Assembly (NCBI GenBank): GCA_030431165.1
Contig: JAUIJQ010000081.1
Location: forward strand, 1-9,572
Direction of reading: 5' to 3'
Origin: Rhodothermia bacterium
Lineage (GTDB): Bacteria; Bacteroidota; Rhodothermia; Rhodothermales; JABDKH01
DNA: 9,572 bases
Under the pieces are notes generated by a model. The model was not told where the DNA came from. It did not search any database and saw only the letters and a list, made by a program, of their open reading frames with translations. Within the stretch, counting starts at the first letter, position 1; every line of letters starts with the position of its first letter. Shown here in pieces: positions 1 to 6,913 of the stretch. The position numbers and the translations under genes were made by a program.

Positions 1-82
1 AACACAACACAACGATTACGTACCTTCGCTGGCATATCGGGCAGCCATCAGATGATCACAAAACAGGAATCCGAACCTCAGC

Positions 83-979
83 ATGCCCTCAGCTCGTAGC
101 ACTGCACTGAATCTCCTTGTTGCATCGCTGCTGATTTCCGGTGCGCTCGGAATCGCAGCACTTCTGGTCAAAGAGTTTGGCACGCTGCAGGCGCGCGTGC
201 TGCTGACCTCGCTGACTGTCTCAGCAGCCAGCATCCTTGCATTGGCGTCGGCAACCGCATTGGAGCGTCGGCGGTATCGAACGCTTGCCAAGTCGGGCAT
301 TGCCGTAACGGCCGTTGCCGCTGTATGCATCCTGATCATTATCTGGTTTGACCCCAGAGACGATGACTTTATCCGACTCGTCGGGTCGGTGGCTACGATA
401 GCGATAGCGCTGGCGCACTGCAGTCTGCTTTCGCTGGCAACGCTCGCACCGCGCCACGAGTGGGTCCAGCGTGCGGCGTTCGCAAGTGCCGGACTGCTTG
501 CGTCGCTCCTCGTAATCTTCTACTGGACCGAGTTCGACGAAGAATGGTACCTGCGCATTCTCGGAATAGCCTCGATCGTTGTGACCGTCCTGACGATTCT
601 TGTTCCAGTCATGCACAAGATCGCCGGGGGCGAAGCGGCGGGAATACGGAGTGTACCCCCACCCGTCAATCTTGCGGATGTATTCGGCGACATCAATGAA
701 TACTGGAGTCCCCGCGTTATCGCGTCGTTGAACAGCGGCCACGTTGTCCGCGCGGCGCGGGTCAAAGGAACATTCCCGATGCACTCCCACGCAGACCAGG
801 ACGAATTCTTTTTTGTCGTTTCGGGCCGTCTCGACATCGCATTCGCTGACAACACCGTCGGGCTGGCCGAGGGTGAGGGACTTCTCGTCCCGGCAGGCGT
901 TGAACACGCGCCGAGTTCTGCAGACGGTGCAGAAATACTGCTCTTTGAGCCCGAATCGACAGTTCCTACCGGGAACTGA
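83..979 (+). CDS. Six-helix membrane protein with C-terminal cupin domain
   Basis: The 298-residue product has two parts. Residues 1-180 hold about six hydrophobic helices (roughly 8-29, 36-60, 70-89, 97-120, 130-149, 156-178). The basic ERRR loop between helices 2 and 3 suggests a cytoplasmic N-terminus and therefore a cytoplasmic C-terminus. Residues about 195-298 form a single cupin barrel. Motif 1 runs from G229 to G248 with H234, H236 and E241; motif 2 is G264-EGLLV-P270-A-G272-VE-H275. All four usual metal ligands are therefore present. The cupin, including its ending LLFEP...TGN, resembles stand-alone small cupins of about 110 residues, so this looks like a fusion. I do not recognise the membrane part, and the substrate is unknown. 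The ATG at 83 is the first ATG after an in-frame stop at 53-55; an AGGA at 65-68 is rather far upstream to be a good ribosome site. yidD follows after 8 bp. A cytoplasmic ligand- or metal-sensing role is only a guess. Confidence 0.85.
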   Translation: MPSARSTALNLLVASLLISGALGIAALLVKEFGTLQARVLLTSLTVSAASILALASATALERRRYRTLAKSGIAVTAVAAVCILIIIWFDPRDDDFIRLVGSVATIAIALAHCSLLSLATLAPRHEWVQRAAFASAGLLASLLVIFYWTEFDEEWYLRILGIASIVVTVLTILVPVMHKIAGGEAAGIRSVPPPVNLADVFGDINEYWSPRVIASLNSGHVVRAARVKGTFPMHSHADQDEFFFVVSGRLDIAFADNTVGLAEGEGLLVPAGVEHAPSSADGAEILLFEPESTVPTGN

Positions 980-987
980 TCCCCGCC

Positions 988-1350
988 ATGCGTCTCAGCG
1001 AACTGCCGAAGTACGCCTTCATCGGACTTGTCCGCTTCTATCAGGTCGGCATTTCGCCGTTCTTTCCATCCAGTTGCCGGTATACGCCAACATGCTCGCA
1101 GTATGCCGTTGAGGCCTTGCAGCGCTACGGTCTCATTCGCGGCCTCATCCTCAGCATCCACCGCGTGCTGCGGTGCAACCCGTGGGGTGGCCATGGATTT
1201 GATCCACCACGATGGTATGGTGAACAACCCGCCGGTGGAGTGCTGACACCCGAGAAGCAAGCCGGGCAGTCGCTTCGCCCGGACGACGGCGACAACCCGG
1301 GCCGACAATCCGAAACAAACCACCACAACACAAATCCGGTCTTGCTGTGA
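988..1350 (+). CDS. yidD: YidD-family membrane protein insertion efficiency factor
   Basis: YidD is a small amphipathic protein on the inner face of the cytoplasmic membrane that assists YidC-dependent insertion of membrane proteins. Residues 1-79 match the family closely: the amphipathic start with RFYQ and SPF (16-25), the cysteine signature C30-RYTPT-C36-SQYA, the ILSIHRVLRCNPW stretch (54-66) and GGHGFDP (67-73). Family members are usually about 70-90 residues; this one has 120. The extra residues, about 80-120, are hydrophilic, rich in Gly, Pro, Asp, Asn and Gln, and look disordered. The ATG at 988 lies 8 bp after the cupin gene without a clear Shine-Dalgarno. The stop overlaps the GTG start of the next gene in a GTGA tetranucleotide, which suggests translational coupling. 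yidD commonly lies between rnpA and yidC; here neither is nearby. Identity is confident; a role for the tail is unknown. Confidence 0.93.
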   Translation: MRLSELPKYAFIGLVRFYQVGISPFFPSSCRYTPTCSQYAVEALQRYGLIRGLILSIHRVLRCNPWGGHGFDPPRWYGEQPAGGVLTPEKQAGQSLRPDDGDNPGRQSETNHHNTNPVLL

Positions 1351-1856
1351 GCACAACAGAACATGAACGCCTGTCGCGCGACACACCCGTGAGATGTGCT
1401 GTTGTGACGGTAAGCGACACCCGCACCGACGAAGATGATCGTAGCGGCCACCGTATCGTTTCGTTGCTTGCGGATGGCGGCCACGAGATTGTCGCGAAGC
1501 ACATCGTGAAAGATGAACCCGAGCAGATCGTGTTGATGTTGGACAACCTCGCCGTCGGCGCGGATGTGATCATCTTCAACGGCGGGACGGGAATCTCGAA
1601 GCGTGACTCAACATTTGAGGCGATATCCGCAAAACTCGAGAAGGTCCTGCCCGGCTTCGGCGAATTGTTTCGGATGCTCTCTTACGAAGAAATTGGCCCG
1701 GCGTCAATGTTGAGCCGAGCCACAGCGGGTGTCTTCCGGGATACGATTATCTTTTCGACGCCCGGCTCGACGAATGCCGTCGGGCTTGCGATGGAGAAGC
1801 TCATCCTGCCGCAGCTCAAACACCTGGTCTGGGAAATATTGCGACAGCAGCGCTAG
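1347..1856 (+). CDS. moaB: MoaB/MogA-type molybdenum cofactor biosynthesis protein
   Basis: This 169-residue protein belongs to the MoaB/MogA family, which binds molybdopterin. MogA-type members adenylylate it before molybdenum insertion; the role of MoaB-type members differs between lineages. Visible motifs are TVSDTRT (21-27), GGTG at 79-82 followed by ISKRD (83-87), FRMLSYEEIG (108-117) and PGST (139-142). These are the pterin- and nucleotide-binding loops of the fold. FRMLSYEEIG is typical of the MoaB branch, and the length fits. The GTG at 1347 is the only sensible start because it leads directly into the N-terminal strand; it overlaps the yidD stop by 4 bp. No other molybdenum-cofactor gene is in the window, so it serves either a pathway encoded elsewhere or as the cell's general MoaB. 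Assignment to MoaB rather than MogA rests on motif resemblance. Confidence 0.9.
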   Translation: MSTTEHERLSRDTPVRCAVVTVSDTRTDEDDRSGHRIVSLLADGGHEIVAKHIVKDEPEQIVLMLDNLAVGADVIIFNGGTGISKRDSTFEAISAKLEKVLPGFGELFRMLSYEEIGPASMLSRATAGVFRDTIIFSTPGSTNAVGLAMEKLILPQLKHLVWEILRQQR

Positions 1857-1918
1857 CACCCATCAGCACCCGCAATTGAACTCACCCGTCACGAAATAAG
1901 CCCAGCCGCTTCCGACCC
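1857..1918 (+). other. 62-bp gap between moaB and cysS
   Basis: This short gap has no convincing hairpin terminator and no purine-rich ribosome site close to the cysS start. A small direct repeat, AGCACCC, starts inside the moaB stop codon (1855-1861) and recurs at 1865-1871 after 3 bp. The frame upstream of cysS is open back to 1880, after an in-frame TGA at 1877-1879, but offers no ATG or GTG. Whether cysS has its own promoter here cannot be judged from sequence alone. Confidence 0.4.
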
Positions 1919-3409
1919 TTGCCTACACCGTTCCGTCTGTACAACACGCTCACTCGCAAAGTTGAGCCGATCGAAACGCTTGAGCCCGGCCTGCTCCGAA
2001 TGTACTCGTGTGGCCCCACGGTGTATTCGTATGCCCATATCGGAAACTTCCGCTCATTTCTGACCGCTGACCTGATTGTGCGCACTGCCGAGGCAATCGG
2101 ATGGTCCGTCCAGTACGTCACGAATATCACGGATGTCGGCCACCTGACAGAGGACGATGTTGCCGACGCGGGTGGAGAAGACCGGATGGCCAAAGCGCTT
2201 CGGTCAAAGGAGGGCGAGCAATTCGGTAACGTGTGGGACCTGGCGCGCTACTACTCTGAAGCGTTGCTCGACGACTGGCATGCGCTGAACCTGCTCGATC
2301 CCACCCTGCGACCGCGTGCAACCGAGCACATGCGCCAGCAGATTCTTGCAATCCAGCAATTGATCGATTCGGGACACGCCTACGAAACCGACCTCGGTAT
2401 CTACTTCGCTGTGGCATCGTTTCCGGATTATGGAAAACTGTCGGGCAACTCGATGGCCGAGCAGCTCGAAGAAACAGTGCGAGAAGTCGTTACAGATCCG
2501 GGGAAGCGGGACCCTAGAGACTTTGCGCTATGGAAGAAAGATGAAAAGCACCTGATGCAGTGGTTCAGTCCGTGGGGCTGGGGTTTCCCCGGATGGCACA
2601 TTGAGTGTTCGGTCATGGCGAGCGAGTATCTCGGCGATCAGATTGATCTGCACGCGGGTGGCGAAGACCTCATATTCCCGCATCACGAATGTGAAATCGC
2701 GCAGGCCGAGAGTCTGTCGGGCAAACCGTTTGCGCGGTACTGGGTCCATACGCGTTTCCTGCAGGTGGACGGCCGCAAGATGTCAAAGCGTGACGGCAAC
2801 TTCTTTACGGTGCAGGATCTCATTCGACCGATAGACGAAGGGGGGCGTGGATTTGAGCCCGCCGCCGTGCGACTGGCGCTGATCTCCGGTCAGTACCGCA
2901 AACCGTACAACTTTACGTTCGACACGCTGAAGGCCAGCACAAAACATATCCAGCGCATCCGGGAAGCACGCGAAATAGCTGACGCGGCGGCAGGCCCCGG
3001 AGAGGACATCCTGGCGGGTGACCTCGGCAACATCTATTCGCGTGCACTGGACGCGATGCTCGACGACCTCAACACACCCGAAGCAATTGCAGCGGGCCTG
3101 GAGGGCGTCAAGAAGATACTGGGTGCAGGCGGCGCCATGAGCGAGTCTTCCGGTAGCGCGGCGCGTGACTGGCTTGACCGGATGGATGCACTTCTGGGCT
3201 GGGAGGGAAATGCTTCAGCAGGCGCTGACGATGCCGACGACGTCCTTGCCGAGCAGGTCGAGAAGCTGCTGAGCGAGCGCACCGAAGCCCGCTCTCGCAG
3301 AGACTTTGATCGAGCCGACGCCATACGGGTTGAGTTGACCGAAATGGGAATCGAGGTAATGGACTCGCCCGATGGACCGCGCTGGCGGCGCAAACTTGTT
3401 GACCAATAA
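1919..3409 (+). CDS. cysS: Cysteinyl-tRNA synthetase
   Basis: CysS is the cytosolic class I synthetase that activates cysteine with ATP and charges tRNA-Cys. All hallmarks are visible in the 496 residues. CGPTVY at 31-36 carries zinc ligand C31, and the HIGH motif appears as HIGN (40-43). GWHIECS contains H227 and C230. HAGGEDLIFPHHECE (245-259) supplies H255 and E259, completing the Cys-Cys-His-Glu zinc site. The KMSKS loop is KMSKR (287-291). The C-terminal helical and anticodon region follows, including RRDFDRADAIR and the ending DSPDGPRWRRK. It is about 35 residues longer than E. coli CysS, with no single large insertion obvious. The start is TTG at 1919: the next residues, FRLYNTLTRK, are the normal family N-terminus, no ATG or GTG lies upstream in frame, and the first internal ATG (codon 28) would remove the first strand. 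The HhH-GPD gene begins 7 bp downstream. Confidence 0.97.
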   Translation: MPTPFRLYNTLTRKVEPIETLEPGLLRMYSCGPTVYSYAHIGNFRSFLTADLIVRTAEAIGWSVQYVTNITDVGHLTEDDVADAGGEDRMAKALRSKEGEQFGNVWDLARYYSEALLDDWHALNLLDPTLRPRATEHMRQQILAIQQLIDSGHAYETDLGIYFAVASFPDYGKLSGNSMAEQLEETVREVVTDPGKRDPRDFALWKKDEKHLMQWFSPWGWGFPGWHIECSVMASEYLGDQIDLHAGGEDLIFPHHECEIAQAESLSGKPFARYWVHTRFLQVDGRKMSKRDGNFFTVQDLIRPIDEGGRGFEPAAVRLALISGQYRKPYNFTFDTLKASTKHIQRIREAREIADAAAGPGEDILAGDLGNIYSRALDAMLDDLNTPEAIAAGLEGVKKILGAGGAMSESSGSAARDWLDRMDALLGWEGNASAGADDADDVLAEQVEKLLSERTEARSRRDFDRADAIRVELTEMGIEVMDSPDGPRWRRKLVDQ

Positions 3410-3416
3410 CGCTGTC

Positions 3417-3935
3417 ATGGCAAAGGCTCCAACGCGAATAAAGCAGATCGACTATACATCCATGGAAGGCGGGCTCCGGCGGATGCTGGACCGCTTTACC
3501 GAAGAGGGCACGCTCACGGGCGACGAGGACGAGGACGCTTTTCTCGCACGCGAGCCGGCTGCCGTGTTACTCGGGCTGCTCTATGACCAGCGCGTTCGTG
3601 CCGAGTACGCGTTTACCGGCCCACGACGTCTCAAGGAGCGGCTCGGGCACCTGGATCTGAAGAAAATTGCCCGGATGCGTCCGGAGAAATTCCAGGAGCA
3701 ATTTGCCGAATCACCTGCCGTACACCGCTTCACGAACAAGATGGCGGAGTATACGCAGGCTGTCGCCCGCGACATCGCTTCGGACTACGACGGTTTGGCC
3801 GAAAACCTCTGGAACGATGGGGCCACGTTTGAAGAGGTGCAACGCCGCGTCATCGCGTTGCCGGGGTTTGGCAAGGGAAAGGCCGCCAAACTGCAGTTTG
3901 TGCTGCACTACCTGGGCTATCGCGACTTCAGCTAG
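3417..3935 (+). CDS. HhH-GPD base-excision-repair-like protein
   Basis: The product (172 residues from the ATG at 3417) resembles the small uncharacterised HhH-GPD proteins known best from actinobacteria. Recognisable parts are the first helix pair with LLGLLYDQRV (about 51-60, in the place of LLSQQ in Nth/MutY), FTGPRRLKERLG, an AVHRF segment in mid-protein, and the helix-hairpin-helix LPGFGKGKAAK (148-158) preceding the C-terminus YLGYRDFS. HhH-GPD enzymes remove damaged bases from DNA. In Nth the catalytic lysine is the K of LPGVGRK; the matching position here appears to be G154. The family aspartate downstream could only be the D of YRDFS, three residues from the end. Activity is therefore uncertain. 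An alternative ATG at 3372 would add 15 residues and overlap cysS; I prefer 3417, 7 bp after the cysS stop, although neither has a clear ribosome site. Probably co-transcribed with cysS. Confidence 0.78.
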   Translation: MAKAPTRIKQIDYTSMEGGLRRMLDRFTEEGTLTGDEDEDAFLAREPAAVLLGLLYDQRVRAEYAFTGPRRLKERLGHLDLKKIARMRPEKFQEQFAESPAVHRFTNKMAEYTQAVARDIASDYDGLAENLWNDGATFEEVQRRVIALPGFGKGKAAKLQFVLHYLGYRDFS

Positions 3936-3983
3936 CGCGGCCGCCGTGCAAATGGACTAGCGCCAGGGCACGGTGAACTAGCG
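3932..3983. repeat. Three CTAGCG copies at the convergent junction
   Basis: CTAGCG occurs at 3932-3937, 3957-3962 and 3978-3983. The first contains the stop codon of the HhH-GPD gene. The third contains, on the other strand, the stop codon of trkH. CTAG is under-represented in many bacterial genomes, so three copies in 52 bp stand out, but two of them are partly explained by TAG stops. No function is assigned. Confidence 0.35.
3942..3975. terminator. Possible weak hairpin between convergent genes
   Basis: CGCCGTGC (3942-3949) can pair with GCACGGTG (3968-3975) as an 8-bp stem with one G-U pair; inside the loop TGG (3953-3955) can pair with CCA (3963-3965). It sits between the + strand HhH-GPD stop and the - strand trkH stop, where a bidirectional terminator would be expected. 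No T-run follows on either strand, so intrinsic termination is not well supported; a role in transcript 3'-end stability is equally possible. Confidence 0.3.
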
Positions 3984-5480
3984 TTGCCAGAACGACGGCA
4001 CAAACAGGATGAGCACGGTGAATACCTCCAACCGGCCGGCCATCATCAGGATCGAGAGAAACCATTTTGCTGTCGCCGGAAGGGGGGCGTACGTGTCGGT
4101 CGGACCAAGCGACCCAAACGCAGGGCCGACGTTACCTACCGACGACAACGCGGCGCCGAGTGCCGTTTCAAGATCCAGCCCGAGCCAGGCGAGGACGAGC
4201 ATGCCGAAGATGTTGAGGCACAGGTAGAGAAAGATGAACGACAGGACGTTTCTCATCACATCGTTCGGGACAATCTTGTCGTCCAATCGAAGTGGCAGCA
4301 CCGCGTTCGGATGAAGCAGGCGCTGCAACTCACGCAGCGAGTTCTTCAGGAGGTGAACCTGGCGAACAACTTTCACCCCGCCGCCCGTTGATCCGGCCAT
4401 GCCGCCGACAAAGAACAGGGCGAAGATTATGCCCACAGCAAGCGGCGGCCACACCTCGTAATCAGCAGTACCAAATCCTGTCGTTGTGACGATGGCGGTC
4501 ACCTGAAAAACGGACAGGCGCAAGGCCTCACCGAGACTGTCGTATCCGGCAAACGAATCGGTGACGGTATTCATCGACTGCGCAACAGGCGTCCAAGTTG
4601 CGAGGGCAACAATCAACGATGCCAGTACGATGATTCCGGTATACGTCTTCAACTCCGCATTCCGCAACACGTGCAGTCCCTCGCGCCTGAGTAGCCGGTA
4701 ATGCAGGACAAAACTGACACCGGCAAGAAACATGAAGGCGGTAATGACCCACTCGACATAAGCTGACTCGTACTGGCCGACCGACCCGTTCTTTGTGGAG
4801 AAACCACCGGTGGCCATGGTGGCGAACGCATGGTTTACGGCATCGAAGAAGTTCATCGCAGGGAGCAGCAGAATCACTTCCAGAACGGTAAAGCCGACAT
4901 AGATCATCCACAGGCGTTTCGCCGTTTCACGCACGCGCGGCGTCAACTTGTCCGCACTGGGTCCGGGCACTTCGGCTTTGAAGAGCTGCATACCGCCCAC
5001 GCCGAGGATCGGCAGGATGGCCAGTGTAAGCACGATAATTCCCATCCCGCCAAGCCAGTGTGCGAGGCTGCGCCAGAACAGAAGCGAGTACGGGAGTTCT
5101 TCGATGGCCGGTGTCGTTGCGCCGCCGAGAATGGTGGCTCCCGTAGTCGTGAACCCACTCATCGTTTCGAAGAACGCGTCGGTGTACGACGACAGCGCAC
5201 CCGACAGCGTGAAGGGCAGCGCGCCGACAAGAGAGATGACGAGCCAGGCAAACGCGACAATCGCAAAACCTTCTCGCACCCTCAGCTTCTCGAGTTCACC
5301 GCCCCACAATCGCCAGACCGCTCCGCCGACAACGAGAGACCCGGCAGACGACACCGCAAAGGCAAGCCAGGCTGACTCACCGTAGGCAATGGCAACGCCC
5401 ATCGGTATGACAAGCGAGATGCCGAGGAAGAACACAAGCACGCCGAGCGTGCCCGCCACAGCCTTAAGGTTGAGTACCAT
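3978..5480 (-). CDS. trkH: TrkH-family potassium uptake membrane subunit
   Basis: TrkH/KtrB proteins form the K+-conducting pore of Trk/Ktr systems in the cytoplasmic membrane, with four M1-P-M2 repeats. All four pore loops can be read in the 500 residues: SGFTTTGATIL with TTTG at 111-114, MATGGFST with ATGG at 223-226, VTTTGFGTAD with TTTG at 332-335, and SSVGNVGPAFGSLGP with G449. Each keeps the filter glycine, as expected for a K+ pathway. The conserved GGMAGSTGGGVKVVR (359-373) matches the intramembrane gating-loop region of the third repeat, and HWLGGMGIIV (141-150) is another family signature. Length fits the family (about 450-500). The ATG at 5480 begins 9 bp after the trkA stop, so translation is probably coupled. 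TrkA in the same operon is the expected cytosolic RCK partner. The C-terminus ends FVPSFWQR, the normal family end, at the convergent junction. Confidence 0.95.
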   Translation of the reverse strand: MVLNLKAVAGTLGVLVFFLGISLVIPMGVAIAYGESAWLAFAVSSAGSLVVGGAVWRLWGGELEKLRVREGFAIVAFAWLVISLVGALPFTLSGALSSYTDAFFETMSGFTTTGATILGGATTPAIEELPYSLLFWRSLAHWLGGMGIIVLTLAILPILGVGGMQLFKAEVPGPSADKLTPRVRETAKRLWMIYVGFTVLEVILLLPAMNFFDAVNHAFATMATGGFSTKNGSVGQYESAYVEWVITAFMFLAGVSFVLHYRLLRREGLHVLRNAELKTYTGIIVLASLIVALATWTPVAQSMNTVTDSFAGYDSLGEALRLSVFQVTAIVTTTGFGTADYEVWPPLAVGIIFALFFVGGMAGSTGGGVKVVRQVHLLKNSLRELQRLLHPNAVLPLRLDDKIVPNDVMRNVLSFIFLYLCLNIFGMLVLAWLGLDLETALGAALSSVGNVGPAFGSLGPTDTYAPLPATAKWFLSILMMAGRLEVFTVLILFVPSFWQR

Positions 5481-5489
5481 GGGACGGCG

Positions 5490-6839
5490 TCAATTGACAA
5501 AAAGGCGCTCGGCCTTTGCCATCATGGAGGGCAGAACAAACACGATAGCACGGTCTCCCGGATTAACTACGGTCTTTCCTGTTGCGACCTCGCTCTTCTT
5601 TCCGTGGTCGACTGCGGCGACCAGCACACCACGCGGCAGATTCAGTTCGCTCAGCGGGCCCTTTGTGATAGCGCTCCGCGGCTCGGCTTCCATCTCTACA
5701 ATCTCGGCGTCGAGCCCGTGAACCGTGGCGACGCTGAGTACGTGCTTGCCGCGTAAGTAGCTCATGATCTCCCGTGACACGGCCAGCTTCGCGCTGACGG
5801 CCGCGTCAAGGCCGATTGATTGGCTGATCGGGATGTAAGCAACCTTCGAGAGCAGCGCGACCGTCTTTTTGACACCAAGGTGTTTCGCCAGCAGACACGT
5901 AACCAGGTTTGATTCCTCGTCGTCGGTTATCGCCACGAAAGCATCCATCTCGCCAAGCCCCTCCGTTGCAAGCAGATCGATGTCGGTCTCTTTGCCGTGA
6001 ATCACAAGGACGTTCGGGAGCAGAGCGGCCTGCTTCTCTGCCGTCTCGCGATCAGGCACAATAAGCTTGACGCGCTTGTTGCGCTCACCCTGAAGCTCAT
6101 CCGCAATCAGCAACCCGACCTCGTTGCCGCCCATGATCATGACGTTCTGTATGCGCCCCTCGTTCTTGCCGAAGTGCCGAATAACGTGCGGCATGTCCTT
6201 CGGCCTGGCGACGAGGAATATCTGGTCATTTGTACGCAGCCGGTCGGCACCAGTGGGAATCAGGGTTCGCACCCCGCGTACAATCGACGCAACACGGAAC
6301 GGATGGTCGGGCAACTCGGCCGCAAGCTCATTCAGGGGGCGATCCGGACACGTGCAATCGCTGTCGATGCGCATTCCGACCAACTGCATATTACCGCCAA
6401 CAAACGTCAGCGAATCAGTCGCGCTGGCCCGGCGGAGCAATCCGACGATCTCGCGGGCGGTGCTCTCCTCTGGGTGGATGATCAGGTTGATGCCAAGATC
6501 AGCAGCCTTCAGGATCGACTGCGCGTCTGCCAGTTCGCGCGAACGGACTCGGGCTACGGTCGTCGTGACACCCAGTCGGCTCGCCATCATGCAGGCGATA
6601 ATGTTGACCTCGTCAATCGCCGCAACGGCAACAAGAAGGTCGGCCTCTTTCATGCCGGCGGCCTCCAGCACGTGCGCCGACGTGCCGTTACCGTGTATCG
6701 TCATGACGTCGAGGCGGTTCGCAACACTCTCGAGGCGGTCCTGGTCAACGTCCACGACAACGACGTCATGCTGGTCCATTGAAAGGATGCGGGCCACGTC
6801 GAAGCCCACTTCGCCCGCGCCGATTACCACTACGCGCAT
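5490..6839 (-). CDS. trkA: Trk potassium uptake regulatory subunit TrkA
   Basis: TrkA is the peripheral, cytosolic nucleotide-binding regulator that gates TrkH. The 449 residues contain two complete RCK units in tandem. Unit 1 has a Rossmann fold with GAGEVG at 7-12, the acidic end of strand 2 at D30 (VVVVDVD) and GNGT at 50-53, followed by a TrkA_C lobe about 140-225. Unit 2 starts at about 230 with GGNEVG at 237-242, a degenerate form of the GxGxxG loop, and ends with a second TrkA_C lobe about 366-447. This duplicated layout and length are those of E. coli-type TrkA rather than the half-size KtrA. The acidic residue after strand 2 of unit 1 suggests NAD(H) binding there; unit 2 may bind a nucleotide less well. 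The ATG at 6839 has no clear Shine-Dalgarno. It precedes trkH by 9 bp and lies 74 bp downstream of the kinase gene on the same strand. Confidence 0.96.
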   Translation of the reverse strand: MRVVVIGAGEVGFDVARILSMDQHDVVVVDVDQDRLESVANRLDVMTIHGNGTSAHVLEAAGMKEADLLVAVAAIDEVNIIACMMASRLGVTTTVARVRSRELADAQSILKAADLGINLIIHPEESTAREIVGLLRRASATDSLTFVGGNMQLVGMRIDSDCTCPDRPLNELAAELPDHPFRVASIVRGVRTLIPTGADRLRTNDQIFLVARPKDMPHVIRHFGKNEGRIQNVMIMGGNEVGLLIADELQGERNKRVKLIVPDRETAEKQAALLPNVLVIHGKETDIDLLATEGLGEMDAFVAITDDEESNLVTCLLAKHLGVKKTVALLSKVAYIPISQSIGLDAAVSAKLAVSREIMSYLRGKHVLSVATVHGLDAEIVEMEAEPRSAITKGPLSELNLPRGVLVAAVDHGKKSEVATGKTVVNPGDRAIVFVLPSMMAKAERLFVN

Positions 6840-6874
6840 TTGGAACGGTACCGATTCGTAGTCGATCGAAAGGG

Positions 6875-6883
6875 CAAAATATA
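6875..6883 (-). promoter_or_regulatory. Candidate -10/-7-like element upstream of trkA
   Basis: On the - strand the 74-bp gap between the kinase stop and trkA contains TATATTTTG, the only AT-rich patch in a GC-rich stretch, ending 35 bp before the trkA ATG. It resembles a sigma-70 -10 box (TATATT) and is one spacer base off the Bacteroidota -7 pattern TAnnTTTG. No good -35 or -33 TTG element is at the expected distance, so the call is weak. If real it would give trkAH its own promoter. Confidence 0.3.
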
Positions 6884-6913
6884 CAGCGGGCGCGTCAGTG
6901 GTTGACGGAGAAT

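Noticed and set aside
1..82. AACAC-type short repeat and a TACCTTCG promoter-like string before the first gene
   Set aside because: Only 82 bp are visible, the repeat is two to three units long, and no matching upstream element can be checked, so no promoter or repeat is called.
16..907. Long - strand reading frames opposite the cupin gene
   Set aside because: Their translations are Arg/Ser/Cys-rich and resemble no family; the + strand frame has membrane helices and exact cupin motifs, so these are shadows.
520..1579. Overlapping - strand frames across cupin, yidD and moaB (up to 288 codons)
   Set aside because: They cross three well-supported genes and show no recognisable domain; high GC content makes such antisense frames common.
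1855..1871. AGCACCC direct repeat after moaB
   Set aside because: Two 7-bp copies, one overlapping the stop codon; too short and isolated to call a repeat element.
3984..5385. Several + strand frames opposite trkH
   Set aside because: Low-complexity basic translations with no motif, while the - strand frame contains all four TrkH pore loops.
5997..6861. Two long + strand frames opposite trkA (261 and 245 codons)
   Set aside because: Frame shadows of a conserved two-RCK TrkA; no hydrophobic core pattern or known motif.
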